In this document: piece after piece, positions 1 to 7,679 of the stretch
How the letters are laid out: each line of letters starts with the position of its first letter
How positions within the stretch are numbered: the first letter of the stretch is position 1
Assembly (NCBI GenBank): GCA_964650845.1
Contig: CAZYXR010000018.1
Span: forward strand, 1-43,156
Origin: UBA7692 sp964650845
Lineage (GTDB): Bacteria > Bacteroidota > Bacteroidia > Chitinophagales > LD1
Direction of reading: 5' to 3'
DNA length: 43,156 nt
Program-made: the position numbers and the translations under genes
The notes under the pieces: model-generated
The model's database searches: none
What the model was told of the DNA's origin: nothing
Seen by the model: the letters and a program-made list of their open reading frames with translations, nothing else

Positions 1-18
1 AGTTAGGTTTTTTTGTGC

Positions 19-474
19 CTAACGTTGCGTTAAATGTTTGAATCGGCCTTCTACACTAAAACCGCGTGCCGAAATCATTGCCATTTCATTGATGCTTTCG
101 CCCTTGCGCACCGCGTTGATTTGTACTTCCTTTAAAGCCTCTACGCTACTTTCCAACTCAATGTTTAATACAGTTTCTTTACCGGCATTCACCACTGTGT
201 TTGGTAGTGATGCTTTTTTATAGCCTAAGTAGCTTATGGCAACAGTTACCCTACCCACCGGAATCTCCTCTAAGCGAAAAGTGCCCTTATCGTCAGTTTG
301 GATTCCTTTTAGCAAAACATCGTTTTTAAATACTGCCACGCTTACACCAATCAAGGGTTGTTGGTCGTCCTTATCTACAATTGTGCCGCGAAGGGTTTGC
401 GCAATTTGACCAACAGCGGGCGATACAGAGCAAAGAAATATTGACAGAAGTATGAAAAGTATATTGTGTTTCAT
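19..474 (-). pseudogene. 5' fragment of a TonB-dependent receptor (signal peptide, carboxypeptidase-like domain, start of plug)
   Basis: This 151-codon ORF starts at an ATG (472-474) with a clear signal peptide (residues 1-22) followed by a CarboxypepD_reg-like beta-sandwich domain (about residues 25-110), the usual N-terminal module of Bacteroidota TonB-dependent outer-membrane receptors. It then enters the start of an Oar-like plug (NEMAMISARGFSVE) and diverges at once, stopping 9 residues later at a TAG (19-21). The receptor plug and barrel, normally several hundred residues more, are missing. A small inverted repeat (GTTAGG at 2-7, CCTAAC at 18-23) lies over the stop. The gene could be truncated, rearranged, or broken at a contig end. 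Only 18 bases remain beyond the stop, so the cause cannot be seen. It is divergent from guaB. The domain call is firm; the pseudogene status is inferred. Confidence 0.6.
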
Positions 475-547
475 GAGTGTGCTGTTTGATTTTGCTAAGT
501 TGAAAAAAGTATTGAGTTGGAAAAATCAATATTCAATGTACTAAGTA

Positions 548-578
548 TTCGCAAAGAATAAATTTTCTTGTAGGTTTG
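548..578 (+). promoter_or_regulatory. Candidate guaB promoter (TTCG-N19-TAGGTTTG)
   Basis: A perfect Bacteroidota -7 element TAGGTTTG (571-578) has a one-mismatch -33 (TTCG, 548-551) at 19-bp spacing. It ends only 3 bases before the guaB ATG, so the transcript would be leaderless or the match is fortuitous. Confidence 0.35.
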
Positions 579-581
579 CAC

Positions 582-2060
582 ATGGCAAATAAAATTATCA
601 CAGATAAATTCGCTTACGAAGGCATCACATTTGATGATGTATTGTTGGTTCCGGCTTACTCGGAAATTTTACCACGCGAAGTAGATATTTCAACAAAACT
701 TACACGAAACATTTCTATCAATGTTCCACTGCTTTCTTCAGCTATGGATACTGTAACCGAGTCGGCATTGGCAATTGCAATTGCCCGCGAAGGTGGTATA
801 GGTATTATCCATAAAAATATGAGTATTGAGCAGCAGGCGGGCATGGTGCGCAAAGTTAAACGTGCCGATAGCGGTATGATTATTGACCCGATTACTTTAA
901 GCGAAAATGCTGTTATTGGCGATGCATTGAAAATAATGAGCGAGCATAGAATTGGTGGTATTCCAATTGTAAATGCATCGGGGAAACTGGTGGGCATTTT
1001 AACCAATCGTGATTTGCGTTTTGAAAAAAATCCGAAGCGCAAAGTATCGGAAGTAATGACTGTAAAAGACCTTATTACAGCGCCAAAAGGCACAAATTTG
1101 AAGCAGGCAGAAAAGACCTTAGAGCAATATAAAATTGAAAAACTGCCTGTAACCGATAAAAATGGTAAGCTGGTAGGGTTGATTACCTACAAAGATATTT
1201 TGAAGGTGCGCAACAACCCCAATGCTGCTAAAGATACGTTGGGAAGATTGTTGTGTGGTGCGGCTGTGGGTGTTACTGGCGATATGCTTGAGCGCATAGA
1301 AGCCTTAGTTGCAGTGGGTGTAGATGTGGTTTGCGTTGATACTGCTCACGGGCATTCGCGTGGTGTGTTGCAGTCAATAAAAAAAGCAAAACAGACTTTT
1401 AAAAGTTTAGATATAGTAGGTGGCAATGTAGCTACCGAAGCCGGTGCTAAAGCTTTGATAGATGCCGGTGTGGATGGCGTGAAAGTAGGAGTGGGGCCAG
1501 GTTCTATTTGCACTACGCGAATTGTAGCCGGTGTTGGCGTGCCACAACTTTCTGCTATTTATGAAGCATCAAAGGCCGGTAAAAAAGCAGGAGTGCCCAT
1601 TATTGCCGATGGAGGCATTCGCTATACTGGCGACATTGTAAAAGCAATTGCTGCCGGTGCCGATTCGGTGATGGCGGGTAGTATTTTTGCCGGCACCGAT
1701 GAAAGCCCTGGCGAAACTATTATTTACGAAGGAAGAAAGTTTAAAAGCTACCGAGGTATGGGTAGTGTAGAGGCAATGAAAGAAGGTTCGAAAGATAGAT
1801 ACTTTCAAGATGTAGAAGATGATATTAAGAAGCTGGTGCCTGAAGGCATTGTGGGGCGTGTGCCATTTAAAGGCAATTTGAGCGAAGTGATGTATCAATA
1901 TGTTGGTGGTTTGCGAGCCGGTATGGGATATTGCGGAGCGCGCAACATTAAAGAATTGCAACAGGCAAAGTTTGTACGTATAACATCTGCCGGTGTGACA
2001 GAGTCGCATCCACATGATGTAACCATAACTAAAGAGTCGCCTAATTACAGTAGGAAGTAA
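582..2060 (+). CDS. guaB: IMP dehydrogenase
   Basis: Inosine-5'-monophosphate dehydrogenase oxidises IMP to XMP with NAD+, the committed step of GMP synthesis in the cytosol. The 492-residue product has the N-terminal EGITFDDVLLVPAYS signature, a pair of CBS domains inserted at about residues 95-210, the catalytic-loop motif GPGSICTTR with the nucleophilic cysteine at residue 310, and the flap region around YRGMGSVEAM. Length is typical of the family. I choose the ATG at 582 (MANKIITDKF) over an upstream TTG because family members begin just before this point. The gene stands alone, divergent from the receptor fragment and convergent with the DUF2306 gene. No clear terminator was seen after it. 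Confidence 0.97.
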   Translation: MANKIITDKFAYEGITFDDVLLVPAYSEILPREVDISTKLTRNISINVPLLSSAMDTVTESALAIAIAREGGIGIIHKNMSIEQQAGMVRKVKRADSGMIIDPITLSENAVIGDALKIMSEHRIGGIPIVNASGKLVGILTNRDLRFEKNPKRKVSEVMTVKDLITAPKGTNLKQAEKTLEQYKIEKLPVTDKNGKLVGLITYKDILKVRNNPNAAKDTLGRLLCGAAVGVTGDMLERIEALVAVGVDVVCVDTAHGHSRGVLQSIKKAKQTFKSLDIVGGNVATEAGAKALIDAGVDGVKVGVGPGSICTTRIVAGVGVPQLSAIYEASKAGKKAGVPIIADGGIRYTGDIVKAIAAGADSVMAGSIFAGTDESPGETIIYEGRKFKSYRGMGSVEAMKEGSKDRYFQDVEDDIKKLVPEGIVGRVPFKGNLSEVMYQYVGGLRAGMGYCGARNIKELQQAKFVRITSAGVTESHPHDVTITKESPNYSRK

Positions 2061-2111
2061 TAGCTTTGCCTTTGAGGTAAAGTGCTTCAAACGACATTGC
2101 GATTTCGTTGG

Positions 2112-2621
2112 TTATTTTCTTTCATATTGCTTAGTCCATTTAGGATTGAATTTTACGAAAAATAGTATCGCTATCGTCATTACAATTCCAATTCCGATTC
2201 CAACTCCTTTGTAGAATCCTATGGATGGCTGCCCGGTGTCTGTTAAAACTATTTTGGGGAGTCTCGAAAATATCTCTGCCATAAAAGCACAATAAAGGCC
2301 AACAGCACTCCAATACATAAAGCTGAAATGCGTGAGTAAATAATTTTTATTCCTTTTTGTAAGCACAGGATAAAGCCCGGCAAAAAGAGTTAAACAACTT
2401 ATTACAGCAAACCAATGGAACATTCCGAATTTTCCATAAAGTGTATAAATCATAAATGCAGTCAGGTTTAGAATAATCATTGAAACCGCATAAACGTATC
2501 CAATTAGTTTATGGTTTTTTGTTCCTTTTGTAGTTACCAAAATCCCAAGCCCTGTTACTAATGCAACTATTGAAAAAATCAGATGTATTAGTCCTGTTGT
2601 GCTGCTTACAATGTTTTCCAC
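2112..2621 (-). CDS. DUF2306-family integral membrane protein
   Basis: This 169-residue protein has four to five hydrophobic segments (about residues 8-28, 38-60, 66-86, 95-115 and 135-157). The pattern Gx3LxTTKGTxNHKLIGYVYAxSM near residues 25-50, followed by FHWFA, matches the DUF2306 family of predicted inner-membrane proteins with conserved histidines. The biochemical role is unknown. It lies convergent to guaB and 47 bp upstream of folK on the same strand. The assignment rests on motif recognition. Confidence 0.65.
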   Translation of the reverse strand: MENIVSSTTGLIHLIFSIVALVTGLGILVTTKGTKNHKLIGYVYAVSMIILNLTAFMIYTLYGKFGMFHWFAVISCLTLFAGLYPVLTKRNKNYLLTHFSFMYWSAVGLYCAFMAEIFSRLPKIVLTDTGQPSIGFYKGVGIGIGIVMTIAILFFVKFNPKWTKQYERK

Positions 2622-2668
2622 TAGTTAGTATTTACTCAATAGTCGTTGAAAATAGTGCGCAACCTAAT

Positions 2669-3235
2669 TTATTGTTGCACTGTTTTTTTATCTTGGCAAG
2701 CGGCTAACAGCGCCTCAATTGATTTATTGAAAACCGGATGAATAACCGAGCCGGCAATGTCGGCTAATGGCGTTAATGCAAAACGCCTGTTGTGCAATTG
2801 CGGATGTGGAATTTGCAATTTTGGGTGGTTGAAAACAATTAGACTTACTCGGTTATTCAAGTTGTTGTCTTTTTCTTTTTCTGAATCTCCCTCTAAAGGG
2901 ATAGAATTGGAGGAATAACCGAGGCTGTATATTGTTTCTATCAATAGAATATCAATATCAATTTCGCGCGAACCCCAGTGTTCGCGCTGTTTTCTGCCAG
3001 TTGCGTTTTCGATATTTTTTATTGCATCCAGTAGCTCAAGAGGTTCTAAAGTAGTTTCAATTTTTATTGCCTGATTAATAAAATCGGCTTGGTTTTCGTT
3101 GCCCCAAGCTGCCGTTTGATACAAAGCTGATGTTTGCAAAATAGTACCAACTTTTGCAGCTAACAATGTTTTAGCTTTGTTGAAGTAATCGAGCCGCGGC
3201 TCGATGTTTGAACCAAGCAGTAAGTAGGCAACCAT
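2669..3235 (-). CDS. folK: HPPK, folate biosynthesis, with an in-frame palindromic insertion
   Basis: 2-amino-4-hydroxy-6-hydroxymethyldihydropteridine diphosphokinase transfers pyrophosphate from ATP to the pterin in folate synthesis. Family landmarks are the N-terminal YLLLGSN, the region REHWGSREIDIDILLI with the metal-binding DxD, and PKLQIPHPQLHNRRF for pterin binding. The protein is 188 residues where about 158 is usual. The excess is a hydrophilic stretch of about 31 residues between IETI and VFNHPKLQI, rich in Ser, Asn, Glu and Lys, encoded by a palindromic DNA segment (see the repeat at 2833-2937). With that stretch removed, the spacing between the DxD motif and PHP becomes normal. 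The insertion sits in a loop region, so the enzyme is probably still functional. The start ATG (3233-3235) directly abuts the stop of the upstream oxidase gene. Confidence 0.93.
   Translation of the reverse strand: MVAYLLLGSNIEPRLDYFNKAKTLLAAKVGTILQTSALYQTAAWGNENQADFINQAIKIETTLEPLELLDAIKNIENATGRKQREHWGSREIDIDILLIETIYSLGYSSNSIPLEGDSEKEKDNNLNNRVSLIVFNHPKLQIPHPQLHNRRFALTPLADIAGSVIHPVFNKSIEALLAACQDKKTVQQ
2833..2937. repeat. Palindromic element inserted in frame in folK
   Basis: Two nested inverted repeats frame the extra segment of folK. The outer arms are AAACAAT (2833-2839) and ATTGTTT (2931-2937). The inner 11-bp arms are CTCGGTTATTC (2848-2858) and GAATAACCGAG (2913-2923). A smaller hairpin (CCCT at 2889-2892, AGGG at 2897-2900) lies between them. 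The arms are perfect and nearly symmetrically spaced (8 and 7 nt between outer and inner arms). The segment contains no stop in the folK frame. The layout resembles palindromic elements known to insert in bacterial genes, such as Rickettsia palindromic elements, but the family is not identified. A further copy of the 11-mer (GAATAACCGAG) occurs at 2740-2750, also in folK. Confidence 0.7.
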
Positions 3236-4644
3236 CTAAAAAATCTTATCGGGATTTAAAATACCATTGGGGTCAAAAACTTTTTTGATGCCTCGCATAA
3301 TATCTAAATGTGCTTCATCAAATTTTATATCCATGTAGGGGCGTTGAACCCAACCTATGCCATGTTCGCCACTAATGGTTCCATTAAGTTCATGCACTTT
3401 TTGAAAAATTTCACGCACTGCTTTTCCCTGCACCTCGTTTTTCCAAGCGTCATCACTTAACTCGCCTTTTACGATGCGCACATGCACATTGCCATCACCG
3501 GCATGACCGTAGCAAATGCTTTTAAAGCCATATTTATTGCCCACAAGTTTAATGTGCTCTAATAGTTCCGGTAAGTCGGCACGGGGCACTACAGTGTCTT
3601 CTTCTATGGTAATGGCTGTTTTTTTTACAGCATAAGCTACATTCCTGCGCATGCGCCAAATGTCATTTTTCTGTGCTTCGTTGTCGGCAAAAAGAATTTC
3701 TCCGGCATCAAACTCGTTTATTACTTCATAAATTCTTTCGCAGTCTTTTTGAATTGACTCCATGTCGTTGCCATCAACCTCAATCAGTAAATGTGCTTGA
3801 GTGGCATCGTCAATAGGAATAGTAACATCGCCCAAAAAGTTGCAAACCCATTCTATGGCATCGCGCTCCATAAATTCTAAACACGATGGCACAATACCTG
3901 CTCGAAAAATTGCACTTACTGCGGCACTTGCTTTTTCCATACTTTTAAATGGTACAAGCATCACCGAATTCATGGTTGGGTGGGGGATGAGTTTTAGCAC
4001 NNNNNNNNNNTGCCAAGTGTTCCTTCGCTGCCAACCATTAGCTGTGTTAGGTTATAGCCGGTTGAGTTTTTTAAAACATTAGCGCCAGTCCATAGTATTT
4101 TACCTGATGGTAACACCACTTCAAGATTTAGTACGTAATCTTTTACCACTCCATATTTTACTGCTCTCGGCCCACCGCTATTGCAAGCAACATTGCCACC
4201 AATAAAACTTGTGCCACGGCTTGATGGGTCGGGTGGGTAAAAAAGTCCTTTTTCTTTTACTGCATTTTGCAGGGCCTCNNNNNNNNNNGTTATTACACCG
4301 GGTTCGGTTGTAACTTGTAAGTTACGCTCGTCAATTTCTATTATGCGGTTCATTCTTTCAATAGAAAGCGAAACACCGCCTTGCACCGGAAGGCTGTTGG
4401 CGCTTAAACCTGTGCCTGCTGCACGAGGCGAAACCGGAATGTTTTGTATGTTGCAGTAACTGAGTATGCAAGAAATTTCTTGAGCAGAAATTGGCTTCAG
4501 CACTACATCTGGTGCAAACTCTGCATCTACAGTTTCGTCTTTCGAATATTTATCAATTGAAGCTAAATCGGTAAATACATTGTCTGTGCCAATTACTTCT
4601 TTAAAGTAGCTTAGGTCTTGCTCGGTTACTTTTTTAAATGCCAT
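3236..4644 (-). CDS. FAD-linked oxidase, GlcD/D-lactate dehydrogenase type (two assembly gaps inside)
   Basis: A flavoprotein of the glycolate oxidase GlcD/D-2-hydroxyacid dehydrogenase family, expected to oxidise a 2-hydroxy acid. The N-terminal FAD_binding_4 (PCMH-type) domain is shown by SPRAAGTGLSANSLP, YPPDPSSRGTSFIGGNVACN and LMVGSEGTLG. The C-terminal FAD-oxidase domain has GHAGDGNVHVR and ISGEHGIGWVQRP and ends in FDPNGILNPDKIF. The gene is cut by N runs at 4001-4010 and 4279-4288. The frame changes across the first, where about 14 nt (IVTEA-like residues) seem missing. The second may lack as little as one base. The start is the ATG at 4642-4644; the stop TAG (3236-3238) abuts folK. 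The exact substrate cannot be read from sequence. Confidence 0.88.
4001..4010. other. Assembly gap (10 N)
   Basis: The N run lies inside the GlcD-like oxidase gene between SEGTLG and VLKLIPHP. The flanking frames differ, and comparison with the family suggests about 14 nt are missing, so 10 is a placeholder. Confidence 0.95.
4279..4288. other. Assembly gap (10 N)
   Basis: The N run is inside the GlcD-like oxidase after EPGVIT and before EALQNAVKEKG. Family members join these motifs almost directly, so the true gap may be very short. Confidence 0.95.
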
Positions 4645-4649
4645 GGGTA

Positions 4650-4657
4650 CGAATATA
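4650..4657 (-). promoter_or_regulatory. TAnnTTCG-type -7 element before the GlcD-like gene
   Basis: TATATTCG on the minus strand ends 5 bases before the ATG. No -33 match is visible at 17-21 bp, so this is weak alone, but it matches the TAnnTTCG form seen at other starts in the window. Confidence 0.25.
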
Positions 4658-4726
4658 AATGTAAATGCAACTTACTTTTTTTATCGTAGGTGCAAAATTT
4701 TTAAGCCGCAAAAAAATATGAATTGT

Positions 4727-6264
4727 TTATGCTTCTACTTCTGTTTTAAACTCAGAGTTTAAATGGAATTGAATATCGGGGTTGTTATCCTGTTCCATTT
4801 TTAGAAACCATTCGCTTGGAGCAAGGTAAACGATGTTGCCATCTTTGTCGTTTACAATACTGGTGCTTTTAAAGCGTATAAAATCTTCGAGTTTTTGTTG
4901 GTTTTTTGAAGTAAGCCAACAAGCGCGCGTAAGGTTTATGGGTTGAAACTTACAAGAAGCTCCATACTCGTGCAGCAAGCGATATTGAATTACTTCAAAT
5001 TGAAGTTCACCTACGGTACCCACAAATTTTCTGTTGCCCGGTTGTTGTGTAAAAAGTTGTGCCACACCTTCGTCAGTAAGTTGCGCAANNNNNNNNNNCT
5101 TGGTATGCCTCTAAATTGCATGGTTTCGCCTTCGGTGAGCGTGTCGCCAATTTTAAAGTTTCCGGTATCGTACAAGCCTACCACATCGCCCGGAAAAGCC
5201 TCGTCAACTATGTTTTTATCCTGTGCCATAAACGTTACAGGAGTGTTGAAGCGCAAATCTTTTTCGAGCCTGATATGTTTGTAGAATTTGTTGCGCTCAA
5301 ACTTGCCGCTTACTATGCGCAGAAATGCAATTCTGTCGCGATGCTTGGGGTCTAAATTAGCATGAATTTTAAACACAAATCCGGTGAGTTTTTTCTCATC
5401 GGGGGCTATAAATCTTTTATCAGATTCGCGCCCTTTTGGTGCCGGGGCAATGTCAATAAAAGTATCTAAGAGTTCTTGTACACCAAAATTGTTTACACCG
5501 CTTCCAAAAAACACGGGAGCTAAATTGCCCGCCAAATATTCAGTAGTGTTGAATGGTTCATACACGCCTTCAATCAACTCGGCATCTTCGCGCAATTTGT
5601 GAGCATCGCTTGCGTCTATCAATCGCTCTAGTTCAGTGTTCGATAAATTGGTAAAGCTGATAACCTCATCGGCAACTTTGGTAGTGGCTGGGCGAAATAG
5701 GTTCAAACTTTTTTTGTGTAAATTATAAACGCCTTTAAAGCGGCTGCCACGGTTTATGGGCCAGCTTAATGGCTGAACGCTAATCTTTAATTCTTTTTCA
5801 ATTTCTTCTAAAAGGTCGAAAGGGTCTTTGCCCTCGCGATCGAGTTTGTTGATGAAAACAATTACAGGAGTTTTGCGCATCGAGCACACTTCCATCAGTT
5901 TACGAGTTTGCTCTTCTACACCTTTTACACTATCTACAACCATGATAACTGAATCAACGGCAGTAAGTGTGCGGTAGGTATCTTCGGCAAAATCTTTGTG
6001 CCCCGGGGTGTCTAATATATTTATGAGTTTGCCGCGATATTCAAAACTCATAACAGAGGTTGCAACGGATATTCCACGCTGTTTTTCAATTTCCATGAAA
6101 TCGCTCGTAGCACTCTTTTTTATTTTATTGCTTTTTACCGCACCTGCCGTTTGAATGGCTCCGCCAAACAAAAGTAGCTTTTCGGTTAATGTTGTTTTGC
6201 CGGCATCGGGGTGGCTGATAATACCGAAAGTTCTACGTCTTTGAAGTTCTTCTGTAAAGTCCAT
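4727..6264 (-). CDS. prfC: Peptide chain release factor 3 (assembly gap inside)
   Basis: RF3 is the translational GTPase that recycles RF1/RF2 from the ribosome. The GTPase domain has the P-loop SHPDAGKTTLTEK near residue 20, the switch region QRGISVATSV, DTPGHKDFAEDTYRTL (G3) and INKLDREGKD (G4). Domain II and the C-terminal RF3 domain (QLFTQQPGNRKFVGTVGELQFEV) follow. The gene is split by the N run at 5090-5099. By family comparison about 25 residues around FAPE...KSKQLEKG are missing there, and the frame changes across it. I use the ATG at 6262-6264 (MDFTEELQRRRTFGIISHP) rather than an upstream GTG. It is 82 bp upstream of the GlcD-like gene on the same strand. Confidence 0.95.
5090..5099. 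other. Assembly gap (10 N)
   Basis: The N run is inside prfC between MQFRGIP and QLTDEGVAQLF. RF3 proteins have roughly 25 residues here, so around 75-80 nt are probably missing. Confidence 0.95.
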
Positions 6265-6280
6265 GATTGAATTAAGCCCG

Positions 6281-6312
6281 CGAAGATACACTTCTGTAGC
6301 TTATGGTAGAAA
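6281..6312 (-). promoter_or_regulatory. Candidate prfC promoter (TTTC-N20-TATCTTCG)
   Basis: The minus-strand -7-like TATCTTCG (6281-6288) has TTTC at 20-bp spacing (6309-6312). It ends 16 nt upstream of the prfC ATG. Both boxes carry one deviation from TTTG/TAnnTTTG. Confidence 0.35.
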
Positions 6313-6338
6313 GTAGTTGATAACGCAATATTATTTTT

Positions 6339-6785
6339 CTACAATAGCCTTTTTTCTTTAAAAAACTGTTTCATCAGTTCGGCACATTCATCGGCAAGAA
6401 CCCCGCTTGTAATTTCTGTTGCGGGATGAAACACTTGCTTGTTCAAAGTTGTGAATCCGCTTTTAGGCTCATCGGCACCATACACTATTCGGCCAATTCG
6501 TGCCCAGCGCAGTGCAGTGGCGCACATTAGGCATGGTTCTATAGTAACATACAAAGTACATTGTTCTAAAAATTTACTTCCTAAGTAGTTAGAAGCGGCA
6601 GTGAGTGCCAGCATTTCGGCATGTGCAGTTACATCGATTAGCTTTTCAACTTGGTTGTAGCCTTTGCCTATTACTTGATTGTTGCAAACCACCAGTGCTC
6701 CAATGGGTACTTCATCTTCTTCGTATGCATAGGCTGCTTCTTTCAAAGCCATTTTCATATAGTAAATATCATCGCGTACTTGCAT
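6339..6785 (-). CDS. tadA: tRNA-specific adenosine deaminase
   Basis: A cytidine-deaminase-fold zinc enzyme of 148 residues. TadA converts the wobble adenosine of tRNA-Arg(ACG) to inosine. The zinc site is shown by the HAEM motif (catalytic glutamate, about residues 55-58) and PCLMC (about residues 83-87). The N-terminal pattern ALKEAAYAYEEDEVPIGA and the substrate-loop region GADEPKSGF fit TadA. Guanine deaminase belongs to the same fold and is the main alternative, but the motifs and length favour TadA. It lies upstream of prfC on the same strand, 74 bp away. Confidence 0.85.
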   Translation of the reverse strand: MQVRDDIYYMKMALKEAAYAYEEDEVPIGALVVCNNQVIGKGYNQVEKLIDVTAHAEMLALTAASNYLGSKFLEQCTLYVTIEPCLMCATALRWARIGRIVYGADEPKSGFTTLNKQVFHPATEITSGVLADECAELMKQFFKEKRLL

Positions 6786-6924
6786 TGCTCGTAGTGTGTT
6801 GCAACAGTAAAAAATTTCAACGGATAAATTGCTTTGTTTTAGATGAATTCAATATTCAAGGAAGTCGTTTTCATGCTAATTGCCTAATTTCCTACTCACT
6901 TCATTTGGGTGCGTACATTAAGAG

Positions 6925-6956
6925 TTTACTATATGAGAAAACAGGCAATAGCTTTG
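6925..6956 (+). promoter_or_regulatory. Candidate aroK promoter (TTTA-N20-TAGCTTTG)
   Basis: A perfect -7 element TAGCTTTG (6949-6956) has a one-mismatch -33, TTTA (6925-6928), at 20-bp spacing. The aroK ATG follows 16 nt downstream. Confidence 0.45.
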
Positions 6957-6972
6957 TTGTGTAAAAAACAAA

Positions 6973-7506
6973 ATGTCGAAGCCGGTATTTCTTGTTGGTT
7001 TTATGGCATCGGGCAAAACAAGCCTTGGAAAGCGATTGGCAAATGCTATCAATAAATCGTTTGTTGATCTCGACCATGAAGTTGAAAGACGTATAAAAAT
7101 GAGTATTGCAGATTTTGTGCTCAAAGAGGGTTGGGAAGAACTGCGTACCATAGAACACGATGTTCTTATTTCGCTCGAACTTGAAAATATGTTTATTGCC
7201 ACCGGAGGTGGAACACCTTGTTATTTTGATAGTATTGAGTACATGAAAAGCAGAGGCACGGTTGTGTTTTTTGATATTCACGAAGAAATTTTATTTAGCC
7301 GTTTGCGTAGCCAGGAGCATCGCGATCGGCCGCTTATTGCTACTTTATCGGGCGAAGACCTCAGAGATTTTATTAAAACCAGCCTTGCACAACGCAGACC
7401 CATTTATGAGCAAGCGCATCTGAAATTTAATCCCGTAAAACAGTCTGTTGAAGAGATGGCTACCGCCATTCGCCAGTACAACACAACGGTGGTTGAGCCG
7501 CATTGA
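6973..7506 (+). CDS. aroK: Shikimate kinase
   Basis: Phosphorylates shikimate to shikimate-3-phosphate with ATP, the fifth step of the shikimate pathway. The 177-residue protein shows the Walker A loop GFMASGKTS (about residues 9-17), the shikimate-binding FVDLDHEVE with the DxD-like motif, ATGGGTPC (glycine-rich substrate loop), and the lid arginine region HRDRPLI. Length is typical. It is monocistronic, with a hairpin terminator shared with the convergent dnaK. Another shikimate-pathway gene (aroG-chorismate mutase) lies about 8 kb away and is not in the same operon. Confidence 0.95.
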   Translation: MSKPVFLVGFMASGKTSLGKRLANAINKSFVDLDHEVERRIKMSIADFVLKEGWEELRTIEHDVLISLELENMFIATGGGTPCYFDSIEYMKSRGTVVFFDIHEEILFSRLRSQEHRDRPLIATLSGEDLRDFIKTSLAQRRPIYEQAHLKFNPVKQSVEEMATAIRQYNTTVVEPH

Positions 7507-7623
7507 TTAAAACCAAATTTTGTTGAGGGGAGTTTATCTTCAATAAGCGTAGCTACGGTTCGCGATTGCGACTAACATCTTGGGTTTTTACGAGTGTAGC
7601 TTGAGCATAAAACAGCTTCAATA

Positions 7624-7658
7624 AAAAAAGCCCGAATGAATGTTACATCCGGGCTTTT
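7624..7658. terminator. Bidirectional hairpin terminator between aroK and dnaK
   Basis: Perfect stem AAAAGCCCG (7626-7634) and CGGGCTTTT (7650-7658) with a 15-nt loop. The A-run on the left (7623-7629) gives a U-tract for the minus strand (dnaK); the T-run on the right serves aroK. Confidence 0.85.
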
Positions 7659-7679
7659 GAGTACACAATAAGTTGCAGC

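Noticed and set aside
1..36. attC-like pattern (RYYYAAC at 17-23, GTTRRRY at 2-8 and 29-35)
   Set aside because: The arms are short and lack the paired inner boxes and spacing of an integron attC site; no integrase or cassette is seen. Treated only as a small inverted repeat.
2740..2750. Third GAATAACCGAG copy as a separate element
   Set aside because: It lies in conserved FolK coding sequence (GSVIHP) and has no partner arm, so it may be chance. Mentioned only in the folK finding.
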